From NCBI GenBank assembly GCA_029339195.1, contig JAPTJF010000461.1:1-49288 (forward strand): a DNA stretch of 49,288 nucleotides, given 5' to 3'. Position numbers and translations under genes: made by a program. This stretch comes from Micractinium sp. NFX-FRZ (taxonomy: Eukaryota; Chlorophyta; Trebouxiophyceae; Chlorellales; Chlorellaceae). Positions 1-11,516 of this stretch are shown here, one piece after another. The notes beneath the pieces are model-generated. The model worked only from the letters and a program-made list of their open reading frames with translations, ran no database searches and was not told the origin of the DNA. Every line of letters starts with the position of its first letter. Within the stretch, counting starts at the first letter, position 1.

Positions 1-188
1 AATGTCACAAGAGTGTATGCGTTGTTGAGAATGCATTGAAAGAGGAGCAGGCCAGCACGGGGCCCCGCCCTGCCCCGCCTCGCCTCGCAGCTGCCGCCAG
101 CTGCCGCGAGCTGCTGCTGCACAGCCAACTCTGCCGCCAGCGCCTTCCACGTCCACTTGTGCCCGCTGAACACCTTCGGCCTTTTCAT
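1..188 (-). CDS. Possible 5' end of a truncated gene
   Basis: An open frame starts with ATG at 188 and stays open to the window edge (62 codons). It begins MKRPKVFSGHKWTWKALAAE and continues into an Ala/Gln-rich stretch and then an Arg-rich stretch. The first 25 residues have the mixed composition of real coding sequence rather than of a GC-rich shadow frame, but I recognise no domain and see no clear splice donor. The rest of the gene would lie outside the window. It could equally be a chance open frame. Confidence 0.25.
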   Translation of the reverse strand, partial: MKRPKVFSGHKWTWKALAAELAVQQQLAAAGGSCEARRGRAGPRAGLLLFQCILNNAYTLVT

Positions 189-1654
189 AGACCGTGCGTA
201 ATAATACGCTGCACGGCAGGCGCTACAATGCTTGCAGCCTCATCCGCTGCCCACATCCGGGCCGCCCCCCAGCCGGCGTTTGCGCAGCACAGGTCAACGG
301 CACAGGTGCCATTTTTTGAAGTGTGCCCCGGAGTCTTGCCTTGCCGGCGACACCACCCCCTCCCACATGTCCCCTGCATCCCACACTCCCCGTCCCCTGC
401 ACTGCAACCCCTGCCTGAGCGCTGCGTGCCAGCGCTTCCGGCGCTCATGGAGCTGTTCATTTAGCCCCGGCTCAAGTGCACACGTGTGTTCGCTGCGCTG
501 CCCTGCCCGCCAGAGGGTGATGATGTTGTGAGGATGTGATGCTGTGAAGAGCTTCGCGGGGGCCAGGCTACCTGCCAAATGTATCCTTCCCTTTTGGCAC
601 TACGGTTGCGTGCGCTTGTGTCACAGGCGCTGGGTTCAATGAGTGGTTCAGTCTCAATCGGCGCGCATTCCCGGCGGCGGCAGGCAAGAGCGGTGGGCAG
701 GCAGGCGTGCAGGCAGTACAGGGGTGCCCCCTCGTCTTCCTTGGGGTGCGGGGAAAAGCCAAGCAGAGGACGAATGGGATGGGAGGGAGGTAACAGGAAA
801 GGCATGGGATGGAACGGGAGAGCTGCACAAGAAGAGGGCGGGCGGGAGGGGGTGCCAGAGGTATGCTGGGCGGCGGTGGGGGGGCGGGTTCTGGGTGCTG
901 TCGCCGAGGCACGCGGGGCACAGCACTGGGGGGCCGTGCCAGCCTGCTCACAAAGGCAGCAGAGGCAGCAGGCATGCGGGTGCGTGCGATCGGGGCCCGC
1001 CACGCACGCTGCCAGAATTGGAAGGCTGGGGGCCGGTGAAGGGGTCACGCCGGCACTGCCGCTGTGCAGGGGCAGCGGAGGGCCCCCGAAAAATCGAGAC
1101 GAGTCAAACTGGTGCAACACTGCTCCTTGCTGCCACCCAGAGGCGGCGGTGGGGGAGAGTCAGTTGGGACGGGAGATACAAAGTCAGGTGGCGCGGGGCA
1201 GCCAGCCAGGCGGCGAGTGGCGCTGCAGGCATGGTGGTGTGCCCCCAGCAAAGGAGGCAGCAGCCCAAAAAGGAGAGGAGCCCGCTGCAGAGCAGCTGCA
1301 GGCCCGCGCCGAGACAAGGGGACGAGGCGAGCTAACGCTGCGGCAGTGCAGCGGCGGGCGTAGGCGCTAGGCGGCCCGGGGACGGAGGCGGAACGACGAC
1401 GAAAGAAACGGAATGAAAGGGGGGACAGGGACCAGACATCAGATGGAGGGGAGGGGCGGGAAGCAGTGGGAAGCGGGGGGTGGGCAGCCAGCCGGGAAAG
1501 AGCAGCGAGCAGTAGGCGGCGGGCTGGGCGGGGAGGGGGCGAGCGGCGTGGCCCCCCTGCAAGAGGCTTGGGGCGGGCGTGGTGCACGCTGCCGCGCCGC
1601 CTGCGCAGTCGCCACTGCTGGCGGTGGTTGCTGTTGCCGTCTGTGCCGTCCGCC
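189..1654. other. Region with no supported gene
   Basis: Open frames occur on both strands but all have the Pro/Ser/Arg/Cys-rich composition of GC-rich shadow frames, and no pair can be joined by matching splice phases. It probably holds the 3' untranslated region of the CBM20 gene, which ends at 1655, and upstream sequence of whatever lies to the left. I found no TGTAA poly(A) signal on the minus strand here. Confidence 0.5.
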
Positions 1655-4600
1655 TCACAGCTTGCCCGACCGCCGCAGGAACTCCAGCTGCTCAGGGGAG
1701 TAGCTGGAGATGTCGGGAGCATACACAGCGCTGGGCGGCCGGGAGGCGGGGGTAGGCGAGGAGCTGCGTGGGCGCGGGGAGCTGCTGCGGGGGCGGGGGA
1801 TGGGCGCGGCGGCGGGGGGGCTGCGTGGCCGCGGGGCGGGCGAGGAGCTGCGCGGCCGGGGGGCGGGGGCGGAAGAGCGTGCGCCCGGGGGCGGGCTCTG
1901 CGCGGGCCGGGGAGGGGGGAGACGGGCGGGCAGGCAGGTAAGCAACTGTGCAAGGACAAAACAGTTTTGCAAGGGAAGCAGTTGAGACCCTCCCTGGTCG
2001 TTCCCACTCGGGGAGCACGCGGACTGCCGTTAACCCTTTCGACCCCAACCACCCCACTTGTGACTCTCCCCCATGTGACCACCCCGCCTTGCTGGATAGA
2101 CCTCCTGTGAACACAGCCCCCCCCTAAGCCAATCCCCCGGGCCCACCGTGCTCTTGCGCTGCAGGAATGCCAGCTGCTCAGGAGAGAAGGCAGTGGTGCC
2201 GGCGGCGGGGTGGGCAGCAGGGGCCGGCGGCGGGGGGCTGGCTGGCCGCGGGGTGACCGCCGTGGCGGGCTGCAGCGCAGCACAGAGCGCGCGGCGAGCA
2301 TTGGGGGAGGAGAGGTTAGGGAACTAGCACGGCGGCGCGATGCATTACGGGGAGGGACGTGAAGGGCGGCAGGCACACATTCTGAAGCAGACAGCTGCCC
2401 TGCCATTCTGGGCCTGGCACACGGTGCACCTTGCATCCCCTCCACACCCCAGGCCCAAGCACACCTGGGCGCTGCCGTTGCTGAGGTGAGCGCCGGGGCT
2501 GGCCTGGCGCGACACGGCGGGCATGGCCTGAATGGCGTCCAGCTTGCGGCGCATGAAGTCCAGCTGCTCTGCGGAGTACTTGGCATCAGCGGCAGCCTGT
2601 GCCGCCGCAGCAGCGGCGGGCCCATTGGAGCCCTGCAGCACGGCACGCAGATGGGGCGGAGGTGGGATGGTGTCGGGGCGGGGTGCAGTGGGGTGCGGGG
2701 CGGGGCCAGCGGGGCAGGTGCTGGGGCTGGGTGACTGGCGGCGCCCCCAGCTCTTTCTTTCCTTCCTCCTCCACTCCTGCCTTTGGCAGAGCTGGGTTGG
2801 GCTGAAAGCGCCAGCAGAGCGAAGCCGAGGCGCCTCTGCCTTGACGCGGCACCCCAGCCAGTGTGGCCTCGTGCCGAACCGACGACTGCCCTGCCACCAG
2901 TACGTGACGGCCCATGTGCCCACACATATGCTGCCGCTGTGCATCAGTCAACCACCACTTGCTTTCTCCTGGCAATCTCCATCGTTTCCATAACCGTGGG
3001 GCTCCCAGGGCCTGCTGCGGGCCCATATGCTGTCTCAGCGGCCCCTGCTCAGCAACCAACACTACTCTTCAACCTGTTGACCAACAAAACCCACACTAGT
3101 TGCAAACGCTCTCACCTTGTAGCCCCCGGGGCTGCCGGGCCCCCCAGGCCCATCCAGCTCCGCCACCAGAGCCTCTGCCGCCTGCACCGCCTTGGCCACC
3201 GCCGCCGCCGTGGCCTCCGCCGCCGCCACCACCGCGGCGGCCGCCGACGCCGCCTCCTGCACCGCCGCCAGCGCGGCGGCGCGGTCCTTCTGCTCCAGCG
3301 CGGCAGCCGCGGCGGACAGCGCCGCCGCCGCCGCCTTGCCGTTGCTGATGGCCGCCGACGCCGAGGCGGTGTGGTCGCCGTTCAGGCCGGTGGCAAAGAC
3401 GGGGGCAAAGGCGTGGGTGGGGGCCCCGGAGGGGGAGGGGGAGGGGGAGCGGGCCCTCTCCGGTGCCTCTGTGATCACAGTGTCAATGTCCCAGTCGCAG
3501 GCCAACTTGGATACGGCAGAGGGGTCCACCTCGACGCGCCGGTTGTCGCACGTCTCCCACACGGGAGCACTGCAGGCAGAGGGGCAGGGGCAGGGGGAGG
3601 GCAGGCAGTGGGAAGGAGTGGATGGCGGTGAGGAGGACAGCGGGAGTTTGGGCATCGCTGCTCCCAAACAGGGGCCGCTGCGGCAACAGGAGAGAAGAGA
3701 GTGACAGGGAGGGACCGCAGAGGTTGGAAGCGGTGCGACGGTCTAGTGGGTGGGTCGGGAAGAGCACCTTGGGCACGATGGAAGAGGAGCTGGCGGGCTA
3801 GGAGGGCGTAAGACGCAGGGGCTGCGTGCTGTGCCACGCAGCGCATGCGCTGCCTTGAGCTCCCACATGCTGCGCCACGCAACCGCTGCCATTGCGGCGC
3901 TGCCAGCTCGCCCCATCCTCACACCCCAAATTGTTACCATTGAACCTGCGCAGTTCACCACTCACTGGTTGGGGCTGGTCAGCACAAACTTGTACTCAAT
4001 GGAGGCCCCCTTGGGCAGGTCCACCGTGGTCGTCCACGTGTCGCCCTCGCTCCACGTCATGTGCGGGGCGCTGCCCAGGTCCCAGCAGCCCAGCTCAGGG
4101 GCGTCCCCCACCAGGATCACCTGCTGCCCAAAGTCGACCTGCCGGGACGGGAGGGGAAGGCAGGGGAAGGCAGGGAGCAGAGGAGGGCGGGTGAGGAAGC
4201 GAGCGCGGCAGGGGGAGCGGGGAGGGAGGGGCAGGTGGGGCGGGCACCACGCCAAGAGGACAATTGAGTTGGGCAATCGGGGTTACAAAGCGGTGTATGT
4301 GGTTGGCACAGATATGCATGACAGATCGACTGATACCCGAGCAATGCGGCATGTGCAGCGGCCTTTACTAGGGGCAACTGCAGGCAGGCAGCGGCGGCAG
4401 GCAGCGGGGCCGCCCACGGGCGGGTCGGGCGGCCTGCAGCCTGGGGGTGCGCTTGCGGGCGTGTACCCCGTCACCAATGCCCTCCGATCACCCAGGCTGT
4501 CGCCAAGACAGGAGATAAAGCACTGCAAGCGCCCTGGCACCCGGCCCATGTCGCCATTCCAACTCACCTTCCTGCTCAGCGTGAAGGTAATCGGTGCGCT

Positions 4601-4813
4601 TCCATGAGTTGCATTGTGGGTCTCCTGCACTGCCTGAACCGCAGCACGGAGAGAGGGCCCCCGCCGAGCTGGCTGGGCCCGGCTGTGGTAGAGGGAGCGG
4701 CAGGCGCTGCGCAGGGGTGCACGCGGTGCCGGGAGCGCTGCTGTGGCCCTGGAAGAGCTGCTGCCGGTGGCGGCCGGGCCGCCCAGCGCAGCGGTGGCCG
4801 CAGAGAGGAGCAT
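1655..4813 (-). CDS. Plastid-type CBM20 starch-binding protein with three repeated EQL motifs
   Basis: Six exons (4813-4568, 4138-3966, 3569-3116, 2632-2465, 2269-2147, 1897-1655) join in phase into 468 aa. Residues 1-60 are Ala/Ser/Arg-rich like a chloroplast transit peptide. Residues about 70-150 form a CBM20 domain, with VILVGDAPELGCWDLG, MTWSEGDTWTTTVDLP, IEYKFVL and the closing VWETCDNR; this fold binds starch. An Ala-rich predicted helix follows at about 190-285. The tail is rich in Pro, Ala and Ser and carries three copies of [YF]S[AP]EQLxF[LM]xR, at about residues 310, 375 and 454. No catalytic domain is visible, so it is likely a starch-surface or scaffold protein rather than an enzyme. 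The first ATG in the open frame was taken as start, because the codons upstream lack ATG. The starch-binding call is firm; the role of the tail is inference. Confidence 0.8.
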
Positions 4814-5813
4814 GGGGTGCAACTGTCGAGCCTATCCAGAGGAAGACGGGCAGCTCCGCAAGTTAGAGCGGTCAGGCCTGCCAGACCGTGTGTGAGCCTG
4901 TTTGTGTCCAGATCTGGGCCCGCAGGTGCGCGGAGGTGGCAACTCGGAGTGCCGTGCTGGGCTGCCAGGCTGGCGCAGCGCTGTAGGAGGTTCTTCTCAG
5001 TCTTGCTCTCTCTCAGCCTGCCCCGCTATACGTTGACCGCCCCTGTCATGCCCTGTCAGTTTGCATTTTTTGTAAATACCTTTCTATGTGCCATGCAAGT
5101 GCAGGTTGGCAACTGGTCTGTCACTGCTTGCCCGGCGGTATCCCCCTAACCTGTGCTCTGCCCCAGGGCGTCGCTCCCCCGATGTCCAGCCCAGCCCAAT
5201 CACACGGGGAAGCAGCCGGCCCCTCTCCTTGCCGGGTAAAATTTAATTGAATATGCAATAATGCATGCCATAACAAAGTCAACCTCATGCCATGAAAACC
5301 AGTTCGCGCACACATCATGCTGGCCCCCAAAACCCTGAAAAGCGCCTGCCCACCCAGCTTCAGAACGGCAAGCTGACCTACTCCTGTGCACCTTCTGCTG
5401 CCACCACACCCCTTGCGCCAATACTGAACGACTGAATTGTTACAAAGCAGGAAGCAACTATTGTGCATGCATGTCACAAGAAGCAACATGACGTGAACAA
5501 GCTAGGTCGGCAAAAGCTGATGAGTGATGGTGTGGGACCACAAAAGTCAAATATATGCCGGATCCGGCAGGAGTAGGGTAGCCATGGTGCAATACGGGGG
5601 CCGGCGAGACAGTGAGAGACTCACCCCACTGAGGTTTGATAGCATTACGTCTGCAATGTGCTACTGTTGCGCAGGGGAAGCATGCAGCCTCCCCCTCATG
5701 CTGCATTCCAGAGCGTCACGGTTGCTTCAAAAACGCCGTCCGCAGCCGTCTCCCAGGAAGCAATAAGACCGGCGGCAGCCTCCTGGGGAACAGCATTTGC
5801 CGCCAGGTGCTCT
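4814..5813. other. Intergenic region: CBM20 gene promoter side and SAM gene 3' UTR
   Basis: This lies between two minus-strand genes. The right part is the 3' untranslated region of the SAM gene; the left part must hold the promoter and 5' leader of the CBM20 gene. I see no convincing exon and no TATA-like element that I would defend. Confidence 0.6.
5440..5444 (-). terminator. TGTAA poly(A) signal of the SAM-domain gene
   Basis: TGTAA on the minus strand, about 370 bases after the stop at 5814. TGTAA is the established poly(A) signal of green algae. The local sequence is less GC-rich than the genes around it. Confidence 0.5.
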
Positions 5814-8800
5814 TCATGAAGCGAGGGAGGCTGTGGTGGCGGCTGCCACCAGGGCGGCGTGCAGGGCCTGCTGGCGGAGGGACTCCAGCTCGCTCTGCTT
5901 GCTGGCAACCTGCAGGCAGGCAGGAAGGCAGGCAGGCAGGCAGGCAGGCGGGCGGGTGTTATGGGCAGGCAGGTTGGCAGGCAGGCAGGCAGGCGGGCGG
6001 GTGTTTTGGGCAGGCGGGCAGGCGGGCAGGCAGGCAGGCAGGCAGGAGTGACAGGACACGGACACTAGACTGGGCAGAACCAGAGCAGAGCAGCACGTGT
6101 GTGAGCGCACCTGAGCTCGCAGTGCCGACTCCCGCCCCTGGTGTGCCCCCAGGTTCTGTTGGGCCCAGGACAGGCAGGCCTGGACCTGCAAGACGGGCAG
6201 AGGTGCAGACAATCGGGGCGGCAGGCGGGGGTAGATGAGCAGGCAGAGCTTCCGGCACACACCCACAAAGTGGGGGCGGGCTGGGCGGCAGCGGCACCGT
6301 GGGTGGGGCTGTGCAGGCGGCGGTGGCAGGGCTGCGCAACAAGCAACAAGCACGGCCCGCGGATGGAGCGCCAGCAGAGCGGGCAGAGCGGCGGGCGGTC
6401 TGGGTTGGAAGCAGGCCTGTGGCAGCCGGGCTGTGCTTCAAGCAGCACCATGGGCAGGGCAGGCGGGGCAGCAGACCTGTGCCAGGAGGGACTTGGCACC
6501 CTCGATGGACCGCCGCACCGCCGCCAGCTGGATGGCGGAGGAGACCACGCCGCCAAAGAGGATGTTTTGGAGCATGCCGGCCCGGGCGCTGCAGGCAGCA
6601 GGTCGGGTGGCGGGGCCAGGTGCAGGGGTGGGGCAGGGAGGGGGAAGCAGGGTGGACGGAGCAAGGGGCGGAGACGGGCAAGAAGAGCAAGTTGCTCAGA
6701 ACGTGTTCACTGAGAGCTGCTCATTAACCAAGTCTAGCTCTTGCCACCCCTGCATTGGCCGTCTGGTGCCAGGCTGCATGGGGAAGCGCCCGCAACTTCC
6801 ACCCATGTAGGCGCCCCTCCTGCTGCCAGCCCCCCCCGGAGGTGCGCCCCGCGCTCTTCTGGCCTCGGGGCAGCGCAAGTGGCCGCCCCTCTCCTGACGT
6901 GGCGCGCCCCTCACCTGCTGAGCACGCCCGGATCCACACGAGGCATGCCGGGGCCCAGCACCGTGCCAGCCTGCAGCGGGGCCCGAAGGGAGAAGATGCA
7001 CGACGATACGAGCTGAGACGCCGGAGCGGTGGGAGGTGACGTGCCCAACAGGACGGTGGGCCGCTGCAGGGCCAAGCCGGTCGGACAGCCCCCCAGCGCC
7101 CCCCAAGCCTGGCTTCAAGCAAGCGCCCCAGCCCTTTGGGCACGCCATTTGGGCATGCCATTTGGGCACGCCGGCCAGGCAGGCGTGCGGGCTCACCTCT
7201 GCTACATCGCGTGCCGCCTGGGCGATGCCGTCGTTGGCACGCCGGAAGACGGCCAGTTCGACCATGTTCTGTGTGGGGTGGGTGGGTGGGGAAGGGGGCC
7301 CGGTGAAGCAGCAGCACTGTAGCACGCCGCAATGACATGCTTGCCTCGACTTGCTATGAGTCTGCCGGATCAGTCACGCTGTGTGAGGGTGGGATCAGGC
7401 CGAGCAACACGAAAAGGGGTGGCCAGGCGGGCAGGACAGCCTGGACAGAGGGAGGGTGGGCGGGCTCCTGACAGGGCAGATAAGGGAGCACTTACAAAAA
7501 AAGGCACATGGCAGCTGGTGGTACGGCAGGTAGTAGAAAGGGAGTGCGCACGTCAAGCAGCAGGGTTGGGGGACAGCTGGCGGCTCGAAATCTAAAAAAC
7601 TCTAAACTTTAAGATGTGTAGCTCCACACGCACTCACCCCCATCTGCCGGCCCGGCTGGCGCCGCGCCGCCACGCCTGTCCGCCGCTGGAAGGCCACCCC
7701 TCGCCCCATGTTCACTGCGCCCACCATCTGGGTGCGGGACAGGGCCTGCAGAGCAGGGCAGGCAGGCAAACAGGCAAGGCAAACAGGCAAGAGGGCAGGC
7801 AGCAGGGCAGCAGCGGGAGGTGTGTGTTTGAGAGGAGGGAATGCGTGTATGTGTATGCAAAACAGGCGACAAGCGAGGCTGGGAAACAAGCTGCGCAATC
7901 CTGCTCCGCACAGCGCAACTTGGCACCATGCCACCGGATAGCCCGGGCCAAGCACCGGGCCGAGCAGCCAGCGGCCTCCCTTCCTGCCCACAGCATCCTG
8001 CCGACGCTTGCCTGCAGAGCCTCCTGCAGCCCGCGCTCCGCGCGCTGCAGCATCTGTACGCCGCGCCCAAATTGCTCGGCGTGCCGCCTCGCCTGCAGCA
8101 GCACACCAGGCAGGCGGCGCGGGGGGGCGGCGGCAGGGCGGCACAGGCTCATCAGTGCCAGGGGGGGGCAAAGGGACGGGGAGTGCCTTGCTCGAGAAAG
8201 CACAGGAAGCAGCACACCTTGGCACACCCGACTCCTTTACACCGACCGTGTAAAGGTGACGCCCGACAATGAGAGTCAAGTGCTTCGTTCCATGCAGCGC
8301 CAAACCACCTCCCGCCCAGCCCACCTCTGCCGCCTCTGTCTCCAGCGCCCGCTGGCCGTCTGCCAGCGCGGTGTGACGTGGGGAGGCGCGCCAGGCTGGC
8401 CCAGCAAACATCTGCTCCACCAGCAGCTGCTGGGCACGCTGTGCAGATGACAGCTCAGCGGCCTGCAAGGCAACACAAGTGAGCAGTGTGACATCTCAGG
8501 CAAGTGGTATGGGTGCGGGGCGAGGCGGCGACGGAAATTAAGTGGAAAAGGGGGAGGATGCTAGGCAGCAGGCGGCATGGGAGGCTTGGCCACGGCAGGG
8601 GGCCGGCGGTGCGCTGCCAGCGCGCTGCCATTGCGCTCGGCACCGCCGTGCCCCGATGCCCGCCCGCCGCCCGATGGCACACCACATGAGTCCCACCTTG
8701 CCCTGCCAGGCTGCCAGCTGGCTCTGCGCCTCCTGGGCACTGGTTGCTGACGTGGCGGCCGCCGCCTCCTGCTGCTGCAGCTCCTGCTGCAGCTTGGCCA

Positions 8801-10473
8801 CTGCTGTCTCAGCGTCGGCTGCACACACACACAGAGGGGAACACATACATGTGAGGTGGGGGCACTTCGTATTTGCATGCACAGAGCAAGCATACACACG
8901 GTGGGGAGACGCACACGGATTGTTGGGGCAAGGGGCAAGGCAGTGGGACGTAGGAGGGCAGGCGGAAGTGTGTCGGGGCAGAGCAGCACGTGAGGCATGG
9001 GGTGGCAGGAACAGGCCTGCTGGCAGGCGGGCAGGCTCCCCACCGTGCTTGCGCTCCGCCCTGCCTTGAAACAGGCAGCCGCAGTTGCCACCGCTCGCAT
9101 ACTTGCTTGCCTGCGGCGCGGGGCAGGCGCGCGTGGGTGAGGATGCGGCTGTTTGCATACCAAGGCAGACAGCTTGGTTGCATAACCTGAGCGAGCCAAT
9201 GCGCATTGGTAACAGCCCAGGGCTCTCTTTCAAACAAGCCAGCTCAGATCAGGCCACAATTTACCCATATGATTGCTCTGCCCCTAGGCCCCCACCTGCT
9301 TCTCCTGTGCCGCCAGCGCCCCACGCGTGCGTGCCACCGCGCCCTGCGCCGCCGTCAGCCGCTGCTGCGTGCTGCCGGCGTGCTGCTGCGCCGCGGCGAG
9401 TTTGGAAGGGATCTAGTGGGGAAGAAGGAGGCATGGCAGGGGGAAAACTGAGTCAATCGGGCCACACTGAAGGCAGGAAGGGCGACCCACACATGACACG
9501 CATCACACACATGCACGCATCATGACACATGTGCTTCAAAGAGGCAAGCGCCGCCGGCCTCAGAACGCGGCCCACGTAGCAGCGGGGAGGGCAGCGGGCA
9601 GCAGCCATAGGCTCACCTGCATGGCCTGCAGCTGTGCAATGCTCTCTTGCAGCTGGTTGTAGCGCTGCAGATCGGCTGCCTCAAAGCAGGCAGCGGGGTC
9701 GGGCTCCCACGAACGGGCGGCAGCGGCGGGCGGCGGCACCGCTGCCGCTGCCGGTGCTGCCACCGCTGCAGCTGCCGGCGCTGTCGCTGGCGCCGCAACT
9801 GCCTCGGCCGCAGCAGGCGGAGGGACGGCGGCGGCGGGCGCCGTGGGCGCCGGCGGTGGGGTGGGCGGCGCTGCTGGCGGCTGCACCCCCATCTGCGCCA
9901 GCGCCGTCCGCAGCTTGCGAATCTGTTGCGCAAGCGGGCAGGAGGACAAAGCCGTGAAGAATTCAGAGACAGTAGAGGCATCCAGGCGCTGGCCAACAGA
10001 GGACCCCTGAACAGGTACAAGGGGTGCAGGCAGCAGTGGCAGCAGCCTGCGGCAGGGCGGCAAAGCCCTGTGCACACCTGCAGCGGCGCCATGCTGAGGT
10101 GGTCAGCCAGGTCGGCATCTGTGAGCTCTACCAGGTCTGCAGGGGCAGGACAGAATGAATGGCAGCGTGGGAGGTGGGCTGTGGGCGCCTCCGCTGCGCT
10201 GTGTGAGCACGGGCGGAGCGGCGGCGGTGCCCAGGTGCTCGGCGGCCCTCCGGGCGCCGCCGCCCCGTGACTCTTTTGCCATAGCCCCCCTAGCGGTGGA
10301 CCGTACAGGCGTCGACCCTCTAGCTTGCCTGCGCCGGAGACTGCGTTGGTGGCAAAGCTCTGCGCCACCTCGTCGGGCAGGTGCAGGCTACGGATGAAGT
10401 CGCCGACCTGAGGCGCGCTCCAGGTGTGCGGTGCCCCGCCGGGGGGCACCGGCTCGCCGCCAGCGTCGGCCAT
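5814..10473 (-). CDS. SAM-domain coiled-coil protein
   Basis: Fourteen exons join in phase into 521 aa: 10473-10317, 10136-10078, 9922-9617, 9412-9296, 9110-9044, 8818-8697, 8462-8325, 8092-8012, 7745-7638, 7268-7197, 6970-6915, 6588-6477, 6185-6111, 5909-5814. Residues about 17-72 form a SAM domain (WSAPQVGDFIRSLHLPDEV, then LVELTDADLADHLSM), a protein-interaction fold that often forms homo-oligomers. A Pro/Ala linker and a long Gln/Ala/Glu-rich coiled-coil region follow (LQQELQQQEAAAA and similar). Near the C terminus, AGMLQNILFGGVVSSAIQLA is a mildly hydrophobic helix. Exon 3 may instead start at 10006, adding 28 residues in frame. The 8012/8011 junction is a GC-AG intron. No enzyme motif is present. 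It is likely an oligomeric scaffold; its location is unknown. Confidence 0.75.
5911..6050. repeat. CAGG tetranucleotide repeat with 60-bp higher-order duplication
   Basis: Lies in the last intron of the SAM gene. Runs of CAGG are punctuated by CGGGCGGGTGTT twice, about 60 bases apart, so a larger unit has been duplicated. In the sense of the transcript it reads CCTG and runs directly into the acceptor CCTGCAG, so it forms the pyrimidine tract of the splice site. Confidence 0.85.
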
Positions 10474-11516
10474 CCCCGCAAGTAGGGCACGCTAAGTAGC
10501 GCGAGAAGGGAGGTGCGCTGAGAGCAAACAGAGAGCAAACAGAAAGCGTTCACTGAAGAGCACAGGCGATGATGGGCCTAACACGGCAAAGGACCAGGAC
10601 CAGCCCACCACCAGTACCAGCAGGACAACCAAGCATCTCAGCCGAGCATCTGGTCTCTTATCTTGTACTGAATCAGCGGCTGCCAGCAGCAGTGCTGTAG
10701 GGCCAGTACAGACGCATTCTTCTGGTGCATTCAAGCTGTTCATGAGAAGCACGCCTACACACAGACACCCCTGGGGCAGGAGGGCTTAATCCTCGCTCCG
10801 CTCGGTGCCGCCCCAAACAGCCAGCGCATGTGGCTGTGAGCTGCTGTGGCATGCTGCAGCCGCCGCTTGCCTGCCCCGCAACCTCGTGAGCATCCACGAT
10901 TTCAATTTACACACATGCATTCCAGTCTGAGGTGATGGCTGAAACGCTTGTCAAGCAAGTCGGGCCAGCACGGCTGCTGTCCAGGCTGTCCCTACTTGTG
11001 GATGTCGTGCATAGTCTCTGCCGCCCGGCAGCATCAATGCCGCCACCGCTGCGGCGCGTGGGGCGGCTCGCGGTGAGGAGGCTTGCCTGCGCTGCGGGCG
11101 GGCGGGGCCAGTGTAGCCGGAGCCGTCGTAATTTTGAGGTCTTTAAATATTGTTCGCCGGCGGTCCAGCGGCAGACGATTGAGTGGCATGCCAGAGGGAA
11201 CACAAGGGGCAAAGGGTACAACTGGAAGCGGCTGGAGGCAGAAGGCAGGAGCCGAGGGTAACGGCCTATTAGTACAGAGTTAGTACAGCCTATATTACGG
11301 GGAAGGAGACCAACATAGGCACAATGTGGTTGGCACGCATGGCCGCCTCAGGCTGTGCTGGGCGGGCTCAACCAAACCATGCTTAGCATGTGGCGCATGG
11401 GGGGAAAGGGGGTTCGAAATGGGTTTGTGGGCTTGGAGGCTGCAGGCTGGGCGCTCAACGTGGCAGTCAGTCATCGCAAGAGGCAGGCATGGCGGGCACG
11501 CTGGGCAGGCCCCGCC
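10474..11516. other. Intergenic region between SAM and bZIP genes
   Basis: Holds the upstream region of the SAM gene (right of 10473) and the 3' untranslated region of the bZIP gene (left of 11517). I see no supported exon. Confidence 0.6.
10907..10911 (-). terminator. Candidate TGTAA poly(A) signal of the bZIP gene
   Basis: TGTAA on the minus strand about 600 bases after the bZIP stop at 11517. It would give a long but, for green algae, ordinary 3' untranslated region. Confidence 0.4.

Noticed and set aside
1045..2925. 626-codon open frame on the minus strand
   Set aside because: It runs through introns and exons of the CBM20 gene in a different frame and has the Arg/Pro/Ala composition of a GC-rich shadow.
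7996..8011. GT donor for the SAM-gene exon ending ALQ
   Set aside because: No GT site keeps the coiled-coil frame; the GC donor at 8011 does, and has the consensus GCAAG.
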